Origin: Hexactinellida sp. DTS-2022
Lineage: Eukaryota; Porifera; Hexactinellida
Reading direction: 5' to 3'
Length of the DNA: 64,000 nt
Assembly: GCA_028753945.1 (NCBI GenBank)
Contig: JAPNXP010000010.1
Span: 2,111,042-2,175,041, forward strand
Below the pieces are notes generated by a model. It was given only the letters and a program-made list of their open reading frames with translations, did not search any database and was not told where the DNA came from. Made by a program: the position numbers and the translations under genes. Positions 1 through 11,074 of this stretch are shown here, one piece after another (within the stretch, counting starts at the first letter, position 1; every line of letters begins with the position of its first letter).

Positions 1-165
1 TCATATTGATGATGAATGGGTGAAAAATCCAAAATTGCTGGCTATGACGACAGCATTTTCCTTGGAAGCACTATAATTTGCTAACCAATCGCCACCAAAA
101 GATAGTGCCTCCAAAGGGAAATGCGTTGGTACAGCTGCAATTTTGTATTTTTTTGTATTCAAATA
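1..165. other. Unassigned flank
   Basis: No gene or element boundary is seen here. Both strands have short open frames that run on into the MITE and hAT termini, and neither has recognisable protein content. Confidence 0.5.
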
Positions 166-229
166 CTGTACCCGGACAAAGGTATTCGACCACCCAACAT
201 TTTCCCATTGAAAATAGTACTATAGTAGG

Positions 230-1868
230 CAGGGCCGCCGAGATGTTTTTCGGGCCCCCGGGCAAACAATAATGATGGGCCTGTCACAGAAAATTTGGTC
301 CCCTTGGGAAATTGGTCCGGGGGGACCAAAATTTTAATGGATATCTGGTCCTTCTGGGAAAATTGGTCCCTCTGAGGTTTGTGTTTAGGCCATGTAAAAT
401 AAATTAATTGTTTATCATCCGGATTTTTTTCAGAAAATACGGACGGCGGACGGGATTTTATTTTTATTTTTTATTTCCATTAATGTGCACATTACATTAT
501 CCTATGCCAGACAATAAATATTAATAGTTTATTAAATTAGAAAATCACATGACAATGTCCAAATAATTTAAATTAATGACCTCTGGGTTCTATCTAGGAT
601 GTTAAATTTGGGGGAAAGCTTCCCCCCACCCCCCCCCCCCAGTACTGTACATAGAACCCTGGCCCTAAATACAAGATAAATAAAAATTGATATATATTAG
701 GAGCATTTCACTCAAGTTTATAGCTAATATCTGTTCGATTATGTTCATAAAATAATAATAAATTATAACCGGACGGGGGGTAAAATTGGGACGGGCGGGG
801 ATGATAAACAAGTTATTTATTTTATATGGCCTTATTTAGTTACCGTATTTACTAGAATTGTAGCCAAGGCGATTTTTCGCCTATTTGGGACCCAACAAAT
901 TTTATGAATAAGCCTGTCACTGGAAAATTGGCCCCAAAAATTGATCCTGGGACAAAATTCCAGGGAAATGGTCTTAGGACCAGTTTTTTCGGAGATCAAT
1001 TTCCATTGACATGCCCCTCTGGAAACTTTCCCAAACCCAAATGTTCATTTTACACGATTTCCTTATCTCTTTATAATTAATATGGGAATGACCCTTGATC
1101 TAAACTTTACAATACAAACCTTCAAAGTTAATGCCCTTTGAAGTCAGACTAGGGACCTTGACAGTCCAAATCTGACTTCAAATGACTATAACTCGGAACT
1201 TAATTTTTGGAATGTTGAAAATTTAGGTTTACAACCTAAGTAGATATGCAAATATACTTTTGTATGAATAACAACTATATTGAAAACAAATTGTGGCAGT
1301 GCCAGCCTACTAAACTTTCATTCCATTTGAAAAAGTCACCCTCCATGATGTCCTTCACATTCCTGGATCTTATAATGGTCGCTACATCAAAACTATTAGT
1401 CAGATTCACCTGAAATTTTCAATGTGGCTTTTCTTTCTGGTGTACTATCCAAAAACAATTGAATCTCAACTTATCTGACCAGCATTGTGTGGCCGTAATT
1501 TATATTACTCTCAATTTGGCCATATAACAGACATTCCCCAATTTCAAATTGCTCTAGTGAGTTCAATTGTCCTCAGAATTAAGCCAAATTTTCGTATATT
1601 ATCCTCCCGGGTATTATAACTAATAAAAACGAAATAAACTCAATTATTTAAATAATTCAAAATTAACCCGAGAGGGGCCTTAAAGTTTAAGTTAACTATA
1701 TATCATTCAATTTTATTATCTGAAGGCAGCATTAGGCGGTAACATTATACTTACATTCTTAAACTAATAACTTTGTTTAGGAATTTTTACGGGCCCTCCT
1801 AGACCCACGAGCCCCGGGGCAACTGTCCCCCCTGCCCCCCCCCCCCCCCTCCCTTCTTGGCGGCCCTG
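230..1868. mobile_element. Non-autonomous hAT element
   Basis: It starts CAGGGCCGCC and ends GGCGGCCCTG, a perfect 10 bp TIR. It is flanked by an exact 8 bp duplication ATAGTAGG (222-229 and 1,869-1,876). Short TIR plus 8 bp TSD is the hAT signature. No transposase reading frame is visible. The interior is AT-rich with G/C homopolymer runs, including a C-run just inside the right end, and remnants of other repeats. One is at about 839-875 and resembles the CCGTATTT MITE family. It interrupts the M1 MITE. Confidence 0.9.
388..833. repeat. Inverted-repeat element nested in the hAT
   Basis: The segment around 388-425 (CCATGTAAAATAAATTAATT) recurs inverted at about 793-833 next to a GGACGGG-rich stretch on both sides. 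This suggests a small nested inverted-repeat element. No clear TSD was found, so the limits are approximate. Confidence 0.5.
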
Positions 1869-2136
1869 ATAGTAGGCCTACAAATATTTTTTAATGTATT
1901 AAAACCTTATGACATATTGCTATTTTGATATCAGATTCGTATTCTACGCATTAGAGTTACCCATTGTAGATGCTTTCAAATTGATTACATACATAGCCTA
2001 CTATATACAGGCCATTTCACTGAGCCAAATGCGCCTGGACCAGGGATAAGATAAAGGGGATTTTCTTATATACCCATAATGTAAATAAGAATATTTTGAT
2101 TAAAACTAAATGCTAATCTGGTTTAGAAATATAGTT

Positions 2137-3010
2137 AAGGAGATAGAGGCGTAGATTAATGTATATTAATAAATGATCAAAAATTCTTGTTTAAGCATTC
2201 CAACTATACTTTGACATGGTATCTATCCAAATCCGAAAGAAAAATTTGATTCGGATATTTTTCAAACCTTTTTTGAGGTCACCAAAGGTCAAAATCATAG
2301 TCTTATAAAATAATTTGGCTATAGAATAGTGAATAATTGTAAATTCATGAAAAATGATATATTTTATTTTAACCACTCCTAGCTATACTTTGACATGGTA
2401 TCTATCCAAATCCGAAAGAAAAATTTGATTCGGACATTTTTTTGACCTTTTCGACGTCACTAAAGGTCAAAATCACCGTCATTTTGTACAAAGACATTCC
2501 GTAAGATTTTCCGGATAGTGACCTTTGTATAGCTCGCATATCTCAAAAAGTATAAGTCGGAGAGAAAAAAACTATCCCTCAAAAATGAGCCTTGTCAGTT
2601 GTTCTTGGGATTTTGCCGTGTCGATTTTCAACTTTAATACAATGTTTTAGAGTTAATAATTATATAATGCCAAATTTCCGATAAAATCGAGTGATTATTT
2701 GAAAATCTATAGAAAAAAAGAATCAAATCGATATCGAAAATTCTGTGTGGCAAAATCCCTTGTACTAATGTAGTAGAGTTAAACTTGCACTATAATAGAA
2801 CTTGCGCCAAATAGAGTAAATAGCTAGAATTTATATTGACTAGTATGGATTCACTATTAGGCTAAACTTTGACTATGAATATCTAATTCAAATTTTTCGA
2901 TTTTTGAAATTCTGAGCATCTATGTCCTTCTTAGAATTACTAGTACTGTTCAAAAATACAATAATATTTAGGGGTCATCGGGTGTCGAAAATCTACGCCC
3001 CTATCTCCTT
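2137..3010 (+). repeat. Long MITE-like repeat, copy A
   Basis: A ~874 bp sequence with inverted ends AGGAGATAGAGGCGTAGATT. It has homologous copies at about 5,599-6,475 (opposite orientation) and 31,671-32,541 (same orientation). The subterminal motif CTATACTTTGACATGG followed by CCGAAAGAAAAATTTGATTC occurs twice within it. No coding capacity is seen. It lies inside P element 1, just inside its left TIR. TA may be the duplicated target here. Confidence 0.8.
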
Positions 3011-3128
3011 AACGAGATTCGTCTATGTAAATATTAGCTATTCTAATTACAATTTCTCTTTAATTCAATCATACTTGCCTTTAGACTGCTAGCCCCTTGT
3101 TTATTAACTTTATTTATATCCTGTACTC

Positions 3129-4800
3129 ATGCCCAACTGTTCTGCTCCCAGATGTGCTATGGATACTATAGTGATCATAGTGGTGTTGCAGTATTTCACA
3201 TTCCTTCTGGGCCGCAAGACATAAATGATAAATGAAAACGTTTTCTGCATAGAGATGGTGAGTATATCTTTACTAGTTGGACAAGCTTAATAAATTACTT
3301 ACCAGTTTTCCTTTTAAGCTTAACATCACTTACATACTTTAATTAAGAAATAACTTATCTGTAGACCATCTACATATAAGGATGCTCTTTAATTGATCAT
3401 ACGTAATTATGTACTTATATGCTAGATCTTCACACACTGAAAAACAATTTCGTTTGTGCTAAACACTTTGATCCTGATGATATCATTGACACACAAACAT
3501 ATCTTGACATGATGGCCAAACGAAGAAGATACGACCAATAAAAGCTACATTGAAGAAAGGCGCAGTACCTAAATACCTTCCTGGTGGCTCTGATCGTCTT
3601 AATGATCACACTATCAAGCAGCGGCTTGATAGAGACAAAAAGGAGCATGATTTACAGATCCGAGTATGTCAAGTTGTGCTAAATGTAAAAGTTTTGTATT
3701 TTAACATGTTGTATGTTATTGTATATTATAGGCAATGAAACAGTGTTGAGTTGTACGAAGAAGAACAGAGAAAATTCACAGTCTCTAAACTAGATGACAT
3801 AATCAATAAATCACATAACATTAAGATCCCCAAGGATGTATTTTTGGCACCTTGATGCCACATTTATATTGTCAGTCTGACATCAAATACAGTAGTGATT
3901 TCAGTCCAAAAGATTATTACTATTGACAAGTTTCTTCAAGTTAAAGTGTTATAATTGTGGAACCCTTGCAAAAAAATCTCTCAATCAGATGTATGTTTGA
4001 AAACCGATAGATATGGACATTGGTTGATTAATCAACTCTTGGGGGAGTTGTCTCAAGGATCAAGATTCTTGCCACTTATACATAATGATGCCAGATTTAA
4101 TTGAATGTCTACTCTAGTTCGTTAGTTAGAGTCTGGGGAAGCTTGCCAGTTCATGAGGAAACTAACAGTTCAAACCTTCACGAGTTTTCACCATTCAAGT
4201 ATGCACTGTCTAAACTATTAAAATATTGACCGGCGAATGTGGTATTACCTAAGTATTGTCATAATTTATACAAATTTATCTTATTGAACACCACAAACAG
4301 ATGTAAAACTACAATATTGGTTAGTCAAGTCCTGGAAAATTGGAGGGCACTTAATTAAACAGTCTAATATTCTCCAGTTGTATAATAGGAAAGATTATGT
4401 CCATACAGATAGAGATTCGTTTATGGAATTTATCAGCAGTTTCGAAACCTGTGAAGATGATCTTTATCGCAGCCATCCTGAGAATTTTGATTTCACACAT
4501 TTTGTGTATGTGGGCACTCTTTTGAAGTTTTTTCCTGAATTCATTCACAAAACCTCTAGCTTTTATCGGAGGATATGCTGCCTTTCTTATTAAAAGGAAA
4601 TTGTCTAAAATATCAGATTTGTACGCCGATTGTTGTACAGTACTCACTGAAATGGAAATTGAAGACCCGGATTTTAAATTTTGTCTTGATTTGCCTTTTT
4701 GATCGTGGCACTTAAAATGGCACTTCCAATACGTACTAAATGTGGTGTTTACACCTTGGAAAGTGTTTACAATTATGTTTTCAATCGGATTCAAGCAACT
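3129..4800 (+). pseudogene. P-element THAP transposase remnant (P element 1)
   Basis: The start MPNCSAPRC matches the N-terminal C-x2-4-C of a THAP zinc finger. Further on, CAKHF with the D-D-I-I-D-T-Q-T-Y context supplies the second half, and AVPKYLP is the AVPTIF-type box. The middle is lost. Pieces at about 4,120-4,230 match the segment reading QTFTSF of the other P transposases here. 4,555-4,790 gives LAFIGGYAAFL and a degenerate DRG-LKW-VLN-FT-WK tail, the conserved C-terminal region. Multiple stops and frameshifts show it is dead. The family is a DDE-type cut-and-paste transposase with THAP DNA binding. Confidence 0.8.
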
Positions 4801-5480
4801 CCCTCTCCTAAAATACGATAGTGAAAAGTGAGAAGACTTCGTTGATGAGTGTATAGATTGCTTAGTACAGAAGGAAAATCAATTTATTACTTTATAATTT
4901 AACAACAGTAGCCAATTGTTACTTAACTGCAACAAGGCAAAGAACCATAATATTCCTACTACCTACCTCAAAGAAACTCCTAAGAAATTCCTCTAAACAT
5001 TCGCTTAGTTTTCATAATTCTATTATCTAGTTGCATGTAATAATATACTTGAGCTTGAATTTATGTTGGGAGACAACTATGAACCATATATAATACTTTG
5101 ATATGTGTAGTTGATATAACGAGTCTAGTATTAATCAGGTAATTGGTTACAGTTAGGAAAATAAACCCGCCTTTATCTTATCCCTGGTCCAAAGCAGTGA
5201 AATGGCCTGTATATAGTAGGCTATGTTACATATTAATTCGGTTGAAATTTATCATCAAATGGAAACAAGTGCCACCTGTTCTCATTTCTCCCATAGTGGC
5301 AATTAGGGTAAAGTGGTGAATAGTGGCAATTAGGGTAAAGTGGTGAATAGTGGCAATTAGGGAAAAGTGGTGCATAGTCAGGGTTTCATTTTTGGGGCGG
5401 GCGGGGGGGGCATTTGCCCACCCTTGTATCCTATGTGCCCCCTTGGGATTTGAAAAAATACATTGATCAAAGCTGAAGCC

Positions 5481-5598
5481 GCCCCCCTCACATTCCCAAA
5501 AACTCTACTTTGCCCCCCCTTGCCTAAATGTCTGGATGAAACCAGGGTATTATACAGGAGTCGAATTGAACACTCCTAACTGTCCTAAGGTCACTAAA
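5481..5598 (+). repeat. 118 bp direct repeat, left copy
   Basis: The sequence from GCCCCCCTCAC to GGTCACTAAA recurs almost exactly at 6,476-6,593. The two copies directly abut the two ends of repeat B, so they look like an enormous target duplication or a tandem-duplication scar. Confidence 0.88.
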
Positions 5599-6475
5599 TT
5601 TAGGAGATAGACCGGTGGATTTTCGACACCCGATGACCCCCAATTATTATTGCGTTTATGAACAGTACTAATTATTCTAAGAAGGACGTAGATACTCAGA
5701 ATTTTTAAAATCGAAAAATTTGAATTAGATATTCATAGTCAAAGTTTAGCCTAATAGTGAATCCATACTAGTAATTCAAAATTCTAGCTATTTAATCTAT
5801 TTGGCGCAAGTTCTATTATAGTGCAAGTTTAACTCTACTACATTAGTACAAGGGATTATGCCACACAGAATTTGTGATATCGATTTGATTCTTTTTTTCT
5901 ATAGATTTTCAAATAATCACTCGATTTTATCAGAAATTTGGCATTATATAATTATTAACTCTAAAACATTGTATTAAAGTTGAAAATCGACACGGCAAAA
6001 TCCCAAGAACAACTGACAAGGATCATTTTTGAGGGATATTCTTTTTCTCTACGACTTATACTTTTTGAGATACACATAAGAATACAAAGGTCACTCCCCG
6101 GAAATTCTGACGGATTGTATTTGTACAAAATGACGGTGATTTTGACCTTTGGTGACGTCAAAAAGGTTAAAAAAATGTCCGAATCAAATTTTTCTTTTGG
6201 ATTTGGATAGATAGCTCGTCAAAGTATAGCTAGGAGTGGTTAAACTAAATTTATCGTTTTTCATGAATTTACAATTATTTACCCCTCTATAGCCATATTA
6301 ATCTAGAAGAAGATGATTTTGACCTTTGGTGACGTCAAAAAGGTTAAAAAAATGTCCGAATCGAAATTTTCTTTCGGAATTGGATAGATACTATGTCAAG
6401 GTAGAGCGAGGAGTAATTATCATAGATTATTTGGATCCAGCCTTCGATTGACAAATCGACCGGTCTATCTCCTTA
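5599..6475 (-). repeat. Long MITE-like repeat, copy B
   Basis: The inverse-orientation copy of family A/B/C. Its ends read TTAGGAGATAGACC and GGTCTATCTCCTTA. It keeps the duplicated TTTGACCTTTGGTGACGTCA segments. A 76-codon plus-strand open frame in it is a by-product of the repeat and not a gene. It is flanked on both sides by the 118 bp direct repeat. Confidence 0.8.
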
Positions 6476-6593
6476 GCCCCCCTCACATTCCCAAAAACTC
6501 TACTTTGCCCCCCCTTGCCTAAATGTCTGGATGAAACCAGGGTATTATACAGGAGTCGAATTGAACACTCCTAACTGTCCGAAGGTCACTAAA
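6476..6593 (+). repeat. 118 bp direct repeat, right copy
   Basis: The second copy of 5,481-5,598, differing at only about one position (TCCGAAGG against TCCTAAGG). It lies immediately after repeat B. Confidence 0.88.
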
Positions 6594-6629
6594 GTATGAA
6601 TTATGTACGCCTAAAAGGTTAGTTTTGTA

Positions 6630-7129
6630 CAGTGGAACCTCTATAAGTGGGGGAGCTGGGACGGGGAAAATTTCAATTGCCCCCCATTCCCCGGTTATAA
6701 AATTCAATTGGAAAAACATTATATATGCTATATTATACAAAATATTCATATAGCACACACATTAATGCACGTTCTAGTTCTTATTTGTATGTTATGACAA
6801 TTTAGTTAACTGCTGATCTACACTAGGTAATTTATTCTAAAAACATCAGAGTAGATCAATCGAAAATATTTTTTCTGTAGAACTTTTGAGTCGATTTATT
6901 TGAAATATTGTATAATTTTATAAGAATCATGTTAGCATTTGTCCATTCCCCCCATTTATGGAGGTTGTTTTGTATGGAGATAAAAACTCCTTGAAATTTA
7001 TGGTCCCCCATTCCCCACTTCCCCGCTTATAGAGGTTCATTTGTATGGATATATACGAATATGGTAAAAAAATTCCCCACTTATGGAGGTTCCCCATTTA
7101 TAGAGACCCCACTTATAGAGGTTGCACTG
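6630..7129. mobile_element. TA-flanked MITE (mariner/pogo type)
   Basis: The ends CAGTGGAACCTCTATAAG and CTTATAGAGGTTGCACTG are inverted, with TA on both sides. It has about 500 bp of internal sequence rich in partial copies of its own terminus (CCCACTTATAGAGG). No ORF. Confidence 0.85.
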
Positions 7130-7446
7130 TATTACTCTATGGGAACCTTCGGAAATTTTCGCGCTCCTAAACGCAAACATATCCCAATTTATACGCCTCT
7201 AGGCGTATGCCGCGCTCCTGGATAAACCCCTGGATGAAACACTGATAGTGGCACAGGATTAAAAAAATTAACCAAATCAAAAAGGGATTGAATAAAAGCT
7301 TCCACAATTGTTAATTCGAATGAGCAGAATACAAATTTGTAGTCGAAATTGCAATATCTCATGTAATTTGAAAACACTATCTTCCATTGTTAGACTATTT
7401 TCAATGGGAAAATGTTGGGTGGTCGAATACTTATGTCCGGATAGTG

Positions 7447-8100
7447 CATATACAAAATTTGTAGCTAAATATATATTTATATAGTGATTTACTGTTACAC
7501 TGATGAATTTTAATTTTAACAGGGGGATAAAACTCTTTTAAGTTCAAAATATTTAAAATTGAAATCTCAGGTCAGCGGAAAAAGAGGATCAAACAACAAA
7601 GAGAAATTTTGACATGCTATAGATTAATGTTGTAAGAACTAATTATGGAAATCTTAGTTCGCGAAACTGCGCAACTTCTAAGAATTCATTGAATTCTATT
7701 TACAGTGGCACACCTTCTGGAACTAGGAAATATTTTTACTATCTTATAAAATATCCAAACGTATTCTATCTGATAGAGTATTGTCTAATATCTAAGGTTG
7801 CATTTAAATTTTCTCGAAACAATACAGCTTCTTGGAATAATAGGACTTCAAACTCGTCTTAACGACAACTAATTTCAATTGGAATTTATTGATTGAAAAA
7901 CCTCAATTATTTTTGATAAGATTATAGTGTGAAATGTAAAGACAGCATGTTATTGAAAGATTTCAAGGCTGTATAATTAATGACATTTGCAGGAATGTTG
8001 CAGATATAATAGAATAGCTCAGTATCTAACCTATATTTTCATTGTAGCTATCGCTATTTTTGGAAAAAAATTTCTGCATTATCACAACTTTGAACCTTAA
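7447..8100. other. AT-rich spacer
   Basis: No coding frame, terminal repeat or RNA gene was recognised in this stretch. Confidence 0.5.
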
Positions 8101-8215
8101 CCCTCGTCTGGCTAGGAATGTAAAATTGAAACTGAAAGTTAATTGAATTTCAATTGAAAGTGAAAGTAAAGTGGGGTTTTTCTATTTATACCTTTTACCC
8201 CAAGCCAGCCGAGGG
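8101..8215. mobile_element. Miniature piggyBac-like element
   Basis: A 115 bp element starting CCCTCGTCTGGCT and ending AGCCAGCCGAGGG, flanked by TTAA on both sides (8,097-8,100 and 8,216-8,219). TTAA duplication with CCCT-type ends is the piggyBac signature. The interior is an imperfect palindrome of GAAAGT-type sequence. Confidence 0.75.
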
Positions 8216-8819
8216 TTAACCGTAGACTGCCGGGCTGATTTTCCGGATAATAGTTTACACTGCAGTTCTTTGTATTATATATATAGAACATAGAAAATTG
8301 GAGTCCAACACGAGCACATTAATATATGATCATGCTACAATTTTTGAAAAAATTTAATCTAGGCTTTTGACAAAAAGTGATGACACATACCTTTTCTTCA
8401 AATCTATAGAAGCACCTTACCATATAAGTAATGCTTTGTTTCTAAACATTTACATCTACTACTATATTCTAAGTTAAAGGGTATGGCATACCCTTTAATG
8501 GTTTTGTCTATGAACATGAATCCTTATTGTATAATTAGAATTTCTTTTCTTGTGAATTCCCATTGTAATTCCGCCTTATGCATAGCGATTTGGTTCGTCT
8601 CAATTAGTTTTATTATTTGAACCACAGTATATCTATTATTTGATATAGTAACGCATTTAAAGATAGATAACTACTTCGAATATTACAATGTAGAAAATCC
8701 CCTCGCATCGATAATACAAACTTCGAGCGAAGCATCGTTAAATAATTGTTGAGTGAAATTGAATTTTCATGAATATAGGCGAATACTTTAATACAACTAT
8801 GTATTAGAGAATCGATTTA
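8216..8819. other. AT-rich spacer
   Basis: Nothing is recognisable except a short hairpin GGGTATGGCATACCC at about 8,479-8,493. Confidence 0.45.
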
Positions 8820-9224
8820 CCGAAATTTATTCGAATAGCAGCCTAGGCGATTATTGTTTTTGAGGCCATTTTCTAAACAATAATTTTTGAGACTTTTCGA
8901 GAATATCACATCTTGATGCAATTTATTTAGTACTAGCGCGCTTCGCTTGCTAGGTCGCTTCGCAGCAGAACACAACCACACACCAACCGCTTCGCGGTTG
9001 GTGTGTGGTTTATATACTCCTAATATTGATTATAAAGCGTAAATAGGCCTAAATAGTCAAATTTAACAATGTGAAATTTTAATGATTACGTCATCATGTG
9101 ATACTGAGTTAGCATAGTGGCGATCTGGTGTTACCAACGTGTCCGCATCATTAATGTACATGTTCTATTAATTTTTCAGATTTTTATCTCTCCAAAAATC
9201 ACACTTGGAAACCGTCCACTTTCT

Positions 9225-9502
9225 TCAATCAACTCGTAACATACAAACAAATATATACACATATATACCCAGGCTTGTGTTTTATAGTATAGATGATTGC
9301 CAGTCAACTCGTACATATTTCAACTCGTACCATACATCAACTCGCCCAAAATATCAACTCGTCCCAGTCAACTCGCCCCAAATATCAACTCGTCCCTAAT
9401 ATCAACTCGTACCTAATCAACTCGTCCCTAATATCAACTCGTACCTAATCAACTCGTCCCAAATATCAACTCGTTCCTAATCAACTCGTCCCAAATACCA
9501 AC
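9225..9502 (+). repeat. CAACTCGTCCC minisatellite, left array
   Basis: At least a dozen variable-spacing units of the core CAACTCGTCC or CAACTCGTAC, separated by AAATAT or TAAT. The same core is repeated in inverse orientation at about 10,225-10,491 near the other side of the Helitron. Short open frames here are minisatellite translations. Confidence 0.85.
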
Positions 9503-10224
9503 TTTTATTTGTACTATGTCAATGGTCAACAGGGGCTTGACTAGTTAACCAAATTTAGGGGATGGTTAAAAACTTCGATATATAAGAGGGGTAAATTAAT
9601 ATCAAGCCATAGTGTTCTATACATATAGAATGCAATGATCAAGCCTTCTTTTTTATATAATTTTACGTTTACCTCTCAAAATCTTTAGAACAATGAATAA
9701 TTTGTGGGGAAACAACACCATTCGGTTAATCGATGAAATTTTCTGATACTTGAGATTAAAATGGTGGCTTCCCTAATTCACGGAACCGAACGGACAAGTT
9801 TTCGAGAAGAAATTTCAAATTTGTTGCTTCTTGCATTTGCACATTTGGCCTTATAAATCACGGAATATTGTATCATGACGGTTTTTAAGCATTTGTTATG
9901 ACATTTCACGTCGATGGTAAGACACTATAAGCAATTTAGTTTGGGTTCAGAGGAAAATATATTTATAACTGTCATAAAGTTTTGACCGTGTACCGTTTGT
10001 AAAAAACGTTGTATATATACTCCCGGCTCCCGGAAAACTAAAGGTCATTAAGGATTAATTAATTAAACAGAAGTGCTCAACTACTCATCTAGCTAGATAT
10101 CATAATATATGATAAATATGTTATTGTTTCTCATCATTATAAAAACGATCTCATTATTTAATATTAATATCAAGTTATTAATTAATCAAATTGGGAATAA
10201 GTTGATGAACAAGGTTCTTATAGA

Positions 10225-10491
10225 ATAGGTACGCGTAAGAGTTGCCCGAAATAAGAGGCACGAGTTGACCAAAAAATTTGTTACGAGTTGTCCGAAATAA
10301 CATGTACGAGCTGACCAAAAAAATTGGTACGAGTTGCCCGAAATAAGAGGTACGAGTTGACCAAAAATAAAGACCATTAGTGCCTAAAATAGGCACGAGT
10401 TGACAAAAAATACTAGGGACGAGTTGACTAAAAAAATAGGTACGAGTTGACCAAATAATTATGGACGAGTTGAAATAGGTACGAGTTGACT
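10225..10491 (-). repeat. CAACTCGTCCC minisatellite, inverted right array
   Basis: About ten units of GTACGAGTTGACC, the reverse complement of the left array core. The outer edges of the two arrays share CCAGTCAACTCGTAC, so they form large, repeat-based inverted repeats inside the Helitron. Confidence 0.85.
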
Positions 10492-11074
10492 GGCTCCCGT
10501 ATAGATAGTCTGTAGATAATCGTATTGCGACTAATATTAGATAAATATATTTACTCAGGGTACCGGTAGTAAATTTCTATATGCTAATTTGGGGGGCTAT
10601 TATTGGAGGTAGGCGATTATTCGAATAGGGGCTACTATTAGAGTATATACGGTGTATAGTAGCAGCTATTGAATCAAATTGAATTATTCATATAAAAATA
10701 ATAATTGATTGTAAGTATGATATCAGAAATCGATTTGTATTGTAATAGCTATTGAATGAAAATTAATTATTCATATATACTAGAATTATTTATTGTAACA
10801 TAGCCTACTCTATATAAGGCCTACCATCAAAGCTAATATTTTGCACCAAGGATGAAGTAGTGTACGATATTATTATTGACCCATAGTTATTTACATTTAT
10901 CTCTGTACAGTTAGAAATATTTTAAAAATAGTTGGATCAACTTGTTACTGATTTTTGTTAATTTTTAGTAATTAATTAATCCAATTCTCCTTCCACCGAT
11001 ATTTTAAGCACTTCCTAGTACTATATTTGACTTTGTTTCTTCGTAATAAATAGTTAGATATTTAATTTTTCTCA

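Larger units (their letters stand above)
1992..5225 (+). mobile_element. P element 1 (degenerate)
   Basis: The ends are inverted CATAGCCTACTATATACAGG repeats, and the subterminal CCAGGGATAAGA motif is also found at the ends of the P element at 21,456. A 7 bp duplication TTACATA lies on both sides (1,985-1,991 and 5,226-5,232). The interior contains a THAP-type transposase remnant and a copy of the ~870 bp repeat family A/B/C. At 3.2 kb it is internally deleted compared with the 5.1 kb copy. It interrupts the M1 MITE. Confidence 0.9.
5379..7244. mobile_element. hAT-like element with nested repeats
   Basis: It starts CAGGGTTTCAT and ends ATGAAACACTG, inverted ends. The flanks are TGCATAGT on the left and TGATAGT on the right, read as an 8 bp duplication with one lost base. 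The end may be 7,242 or 7,244. The interior contains repeat copy B, a pair of 118 bp direct repeats around it, and a TA-flanked MITE. No transposase ORF was seen. It is the third insertion in the split M1 MITE. Confidence 0.72.
166..7446 (+). mobile_element. Mariner-type MITE (family M1), split by three insertions
   Basis: The left end has the (C)AGTACCCGGACAAA-type terminus and the right end (7,380-7,446) is its inverted partner. Intact copies of the same ~478 bp sequence lie at 38,570-39,045 and 44,367-44,845, each flanked by TA. Here the MITE continues as 166-229, 1,869-1,991, 5,226-5,378 and about 7,245-7,446. The gaps are a hAT, a P element and a second hAT, each with its own TSD. The family's internal sequence is non-coding. 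The fragment 5,290-5,378 also has a short tandem expansion of the GTGGCAATTAGGG region. Mariner assignment rests on the TA duplication and CAGT-type ends. Confidence 0.88.
8933..10505 (-). mobile_element. Non-autonomous Helitron
   Basis: Read on the minus strand it begins TCTATACGGGAG after an A, and ends GCGCGCTAG before a T. This is the Helitron pattern: A/TC at the 5' end, CTRR/T at the 3' end, no target duplication. The empty site is seen in the other two M2 copies. A perfect 17 bp stem with a 3-base loop lies at 8,974-9,010, about 40 bases inside the 3' end, which is further in than usual. A second sequence with a Helitron-like 5' start (TCTATACTATAAAACAC, minus) lies at about 9,275-9,293. 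No Rep/helicase ORF is present. The first ~260 bp recur at 29,602-29,862. Confidence 0.85.
8820..10652. mobile_element. CCGTATTT MITE (family M2), split by a Helitron
   Basis: The left part 8,820-8,932 and right part 10,506-10,652 together make 260 bp and match the intact copies at 11,693-11,950 and 47,784-48,045. The ends read CCGAAATTTATTCG and GAGTATATACGG. Intact copies carry TA target duplications. The Helitron sits between the A and T of the MITE sequence TTAGTA/TAGTC. Confidence 0.88.

Noticed and set aside
71..272. 64-codon frames on both strands
   Set aside because: They are translations of the M1 MITE terminus, which recurs at 38,570 and 44,367.
4351..4794. 147-codon minus-strand frame
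   Set aside because: It is antisense to the P-transposase C-terminal remnant, whose plus-strand residues match three other copies.
9205..10396. Possible CRISPR-like array or small proteins in the CAACTCGT repeats
   Set aside because: Unit spacing is irregular, there are no unique spacers, and the frames are direct translations of the minisatellite; the DNA is eukaryotic.
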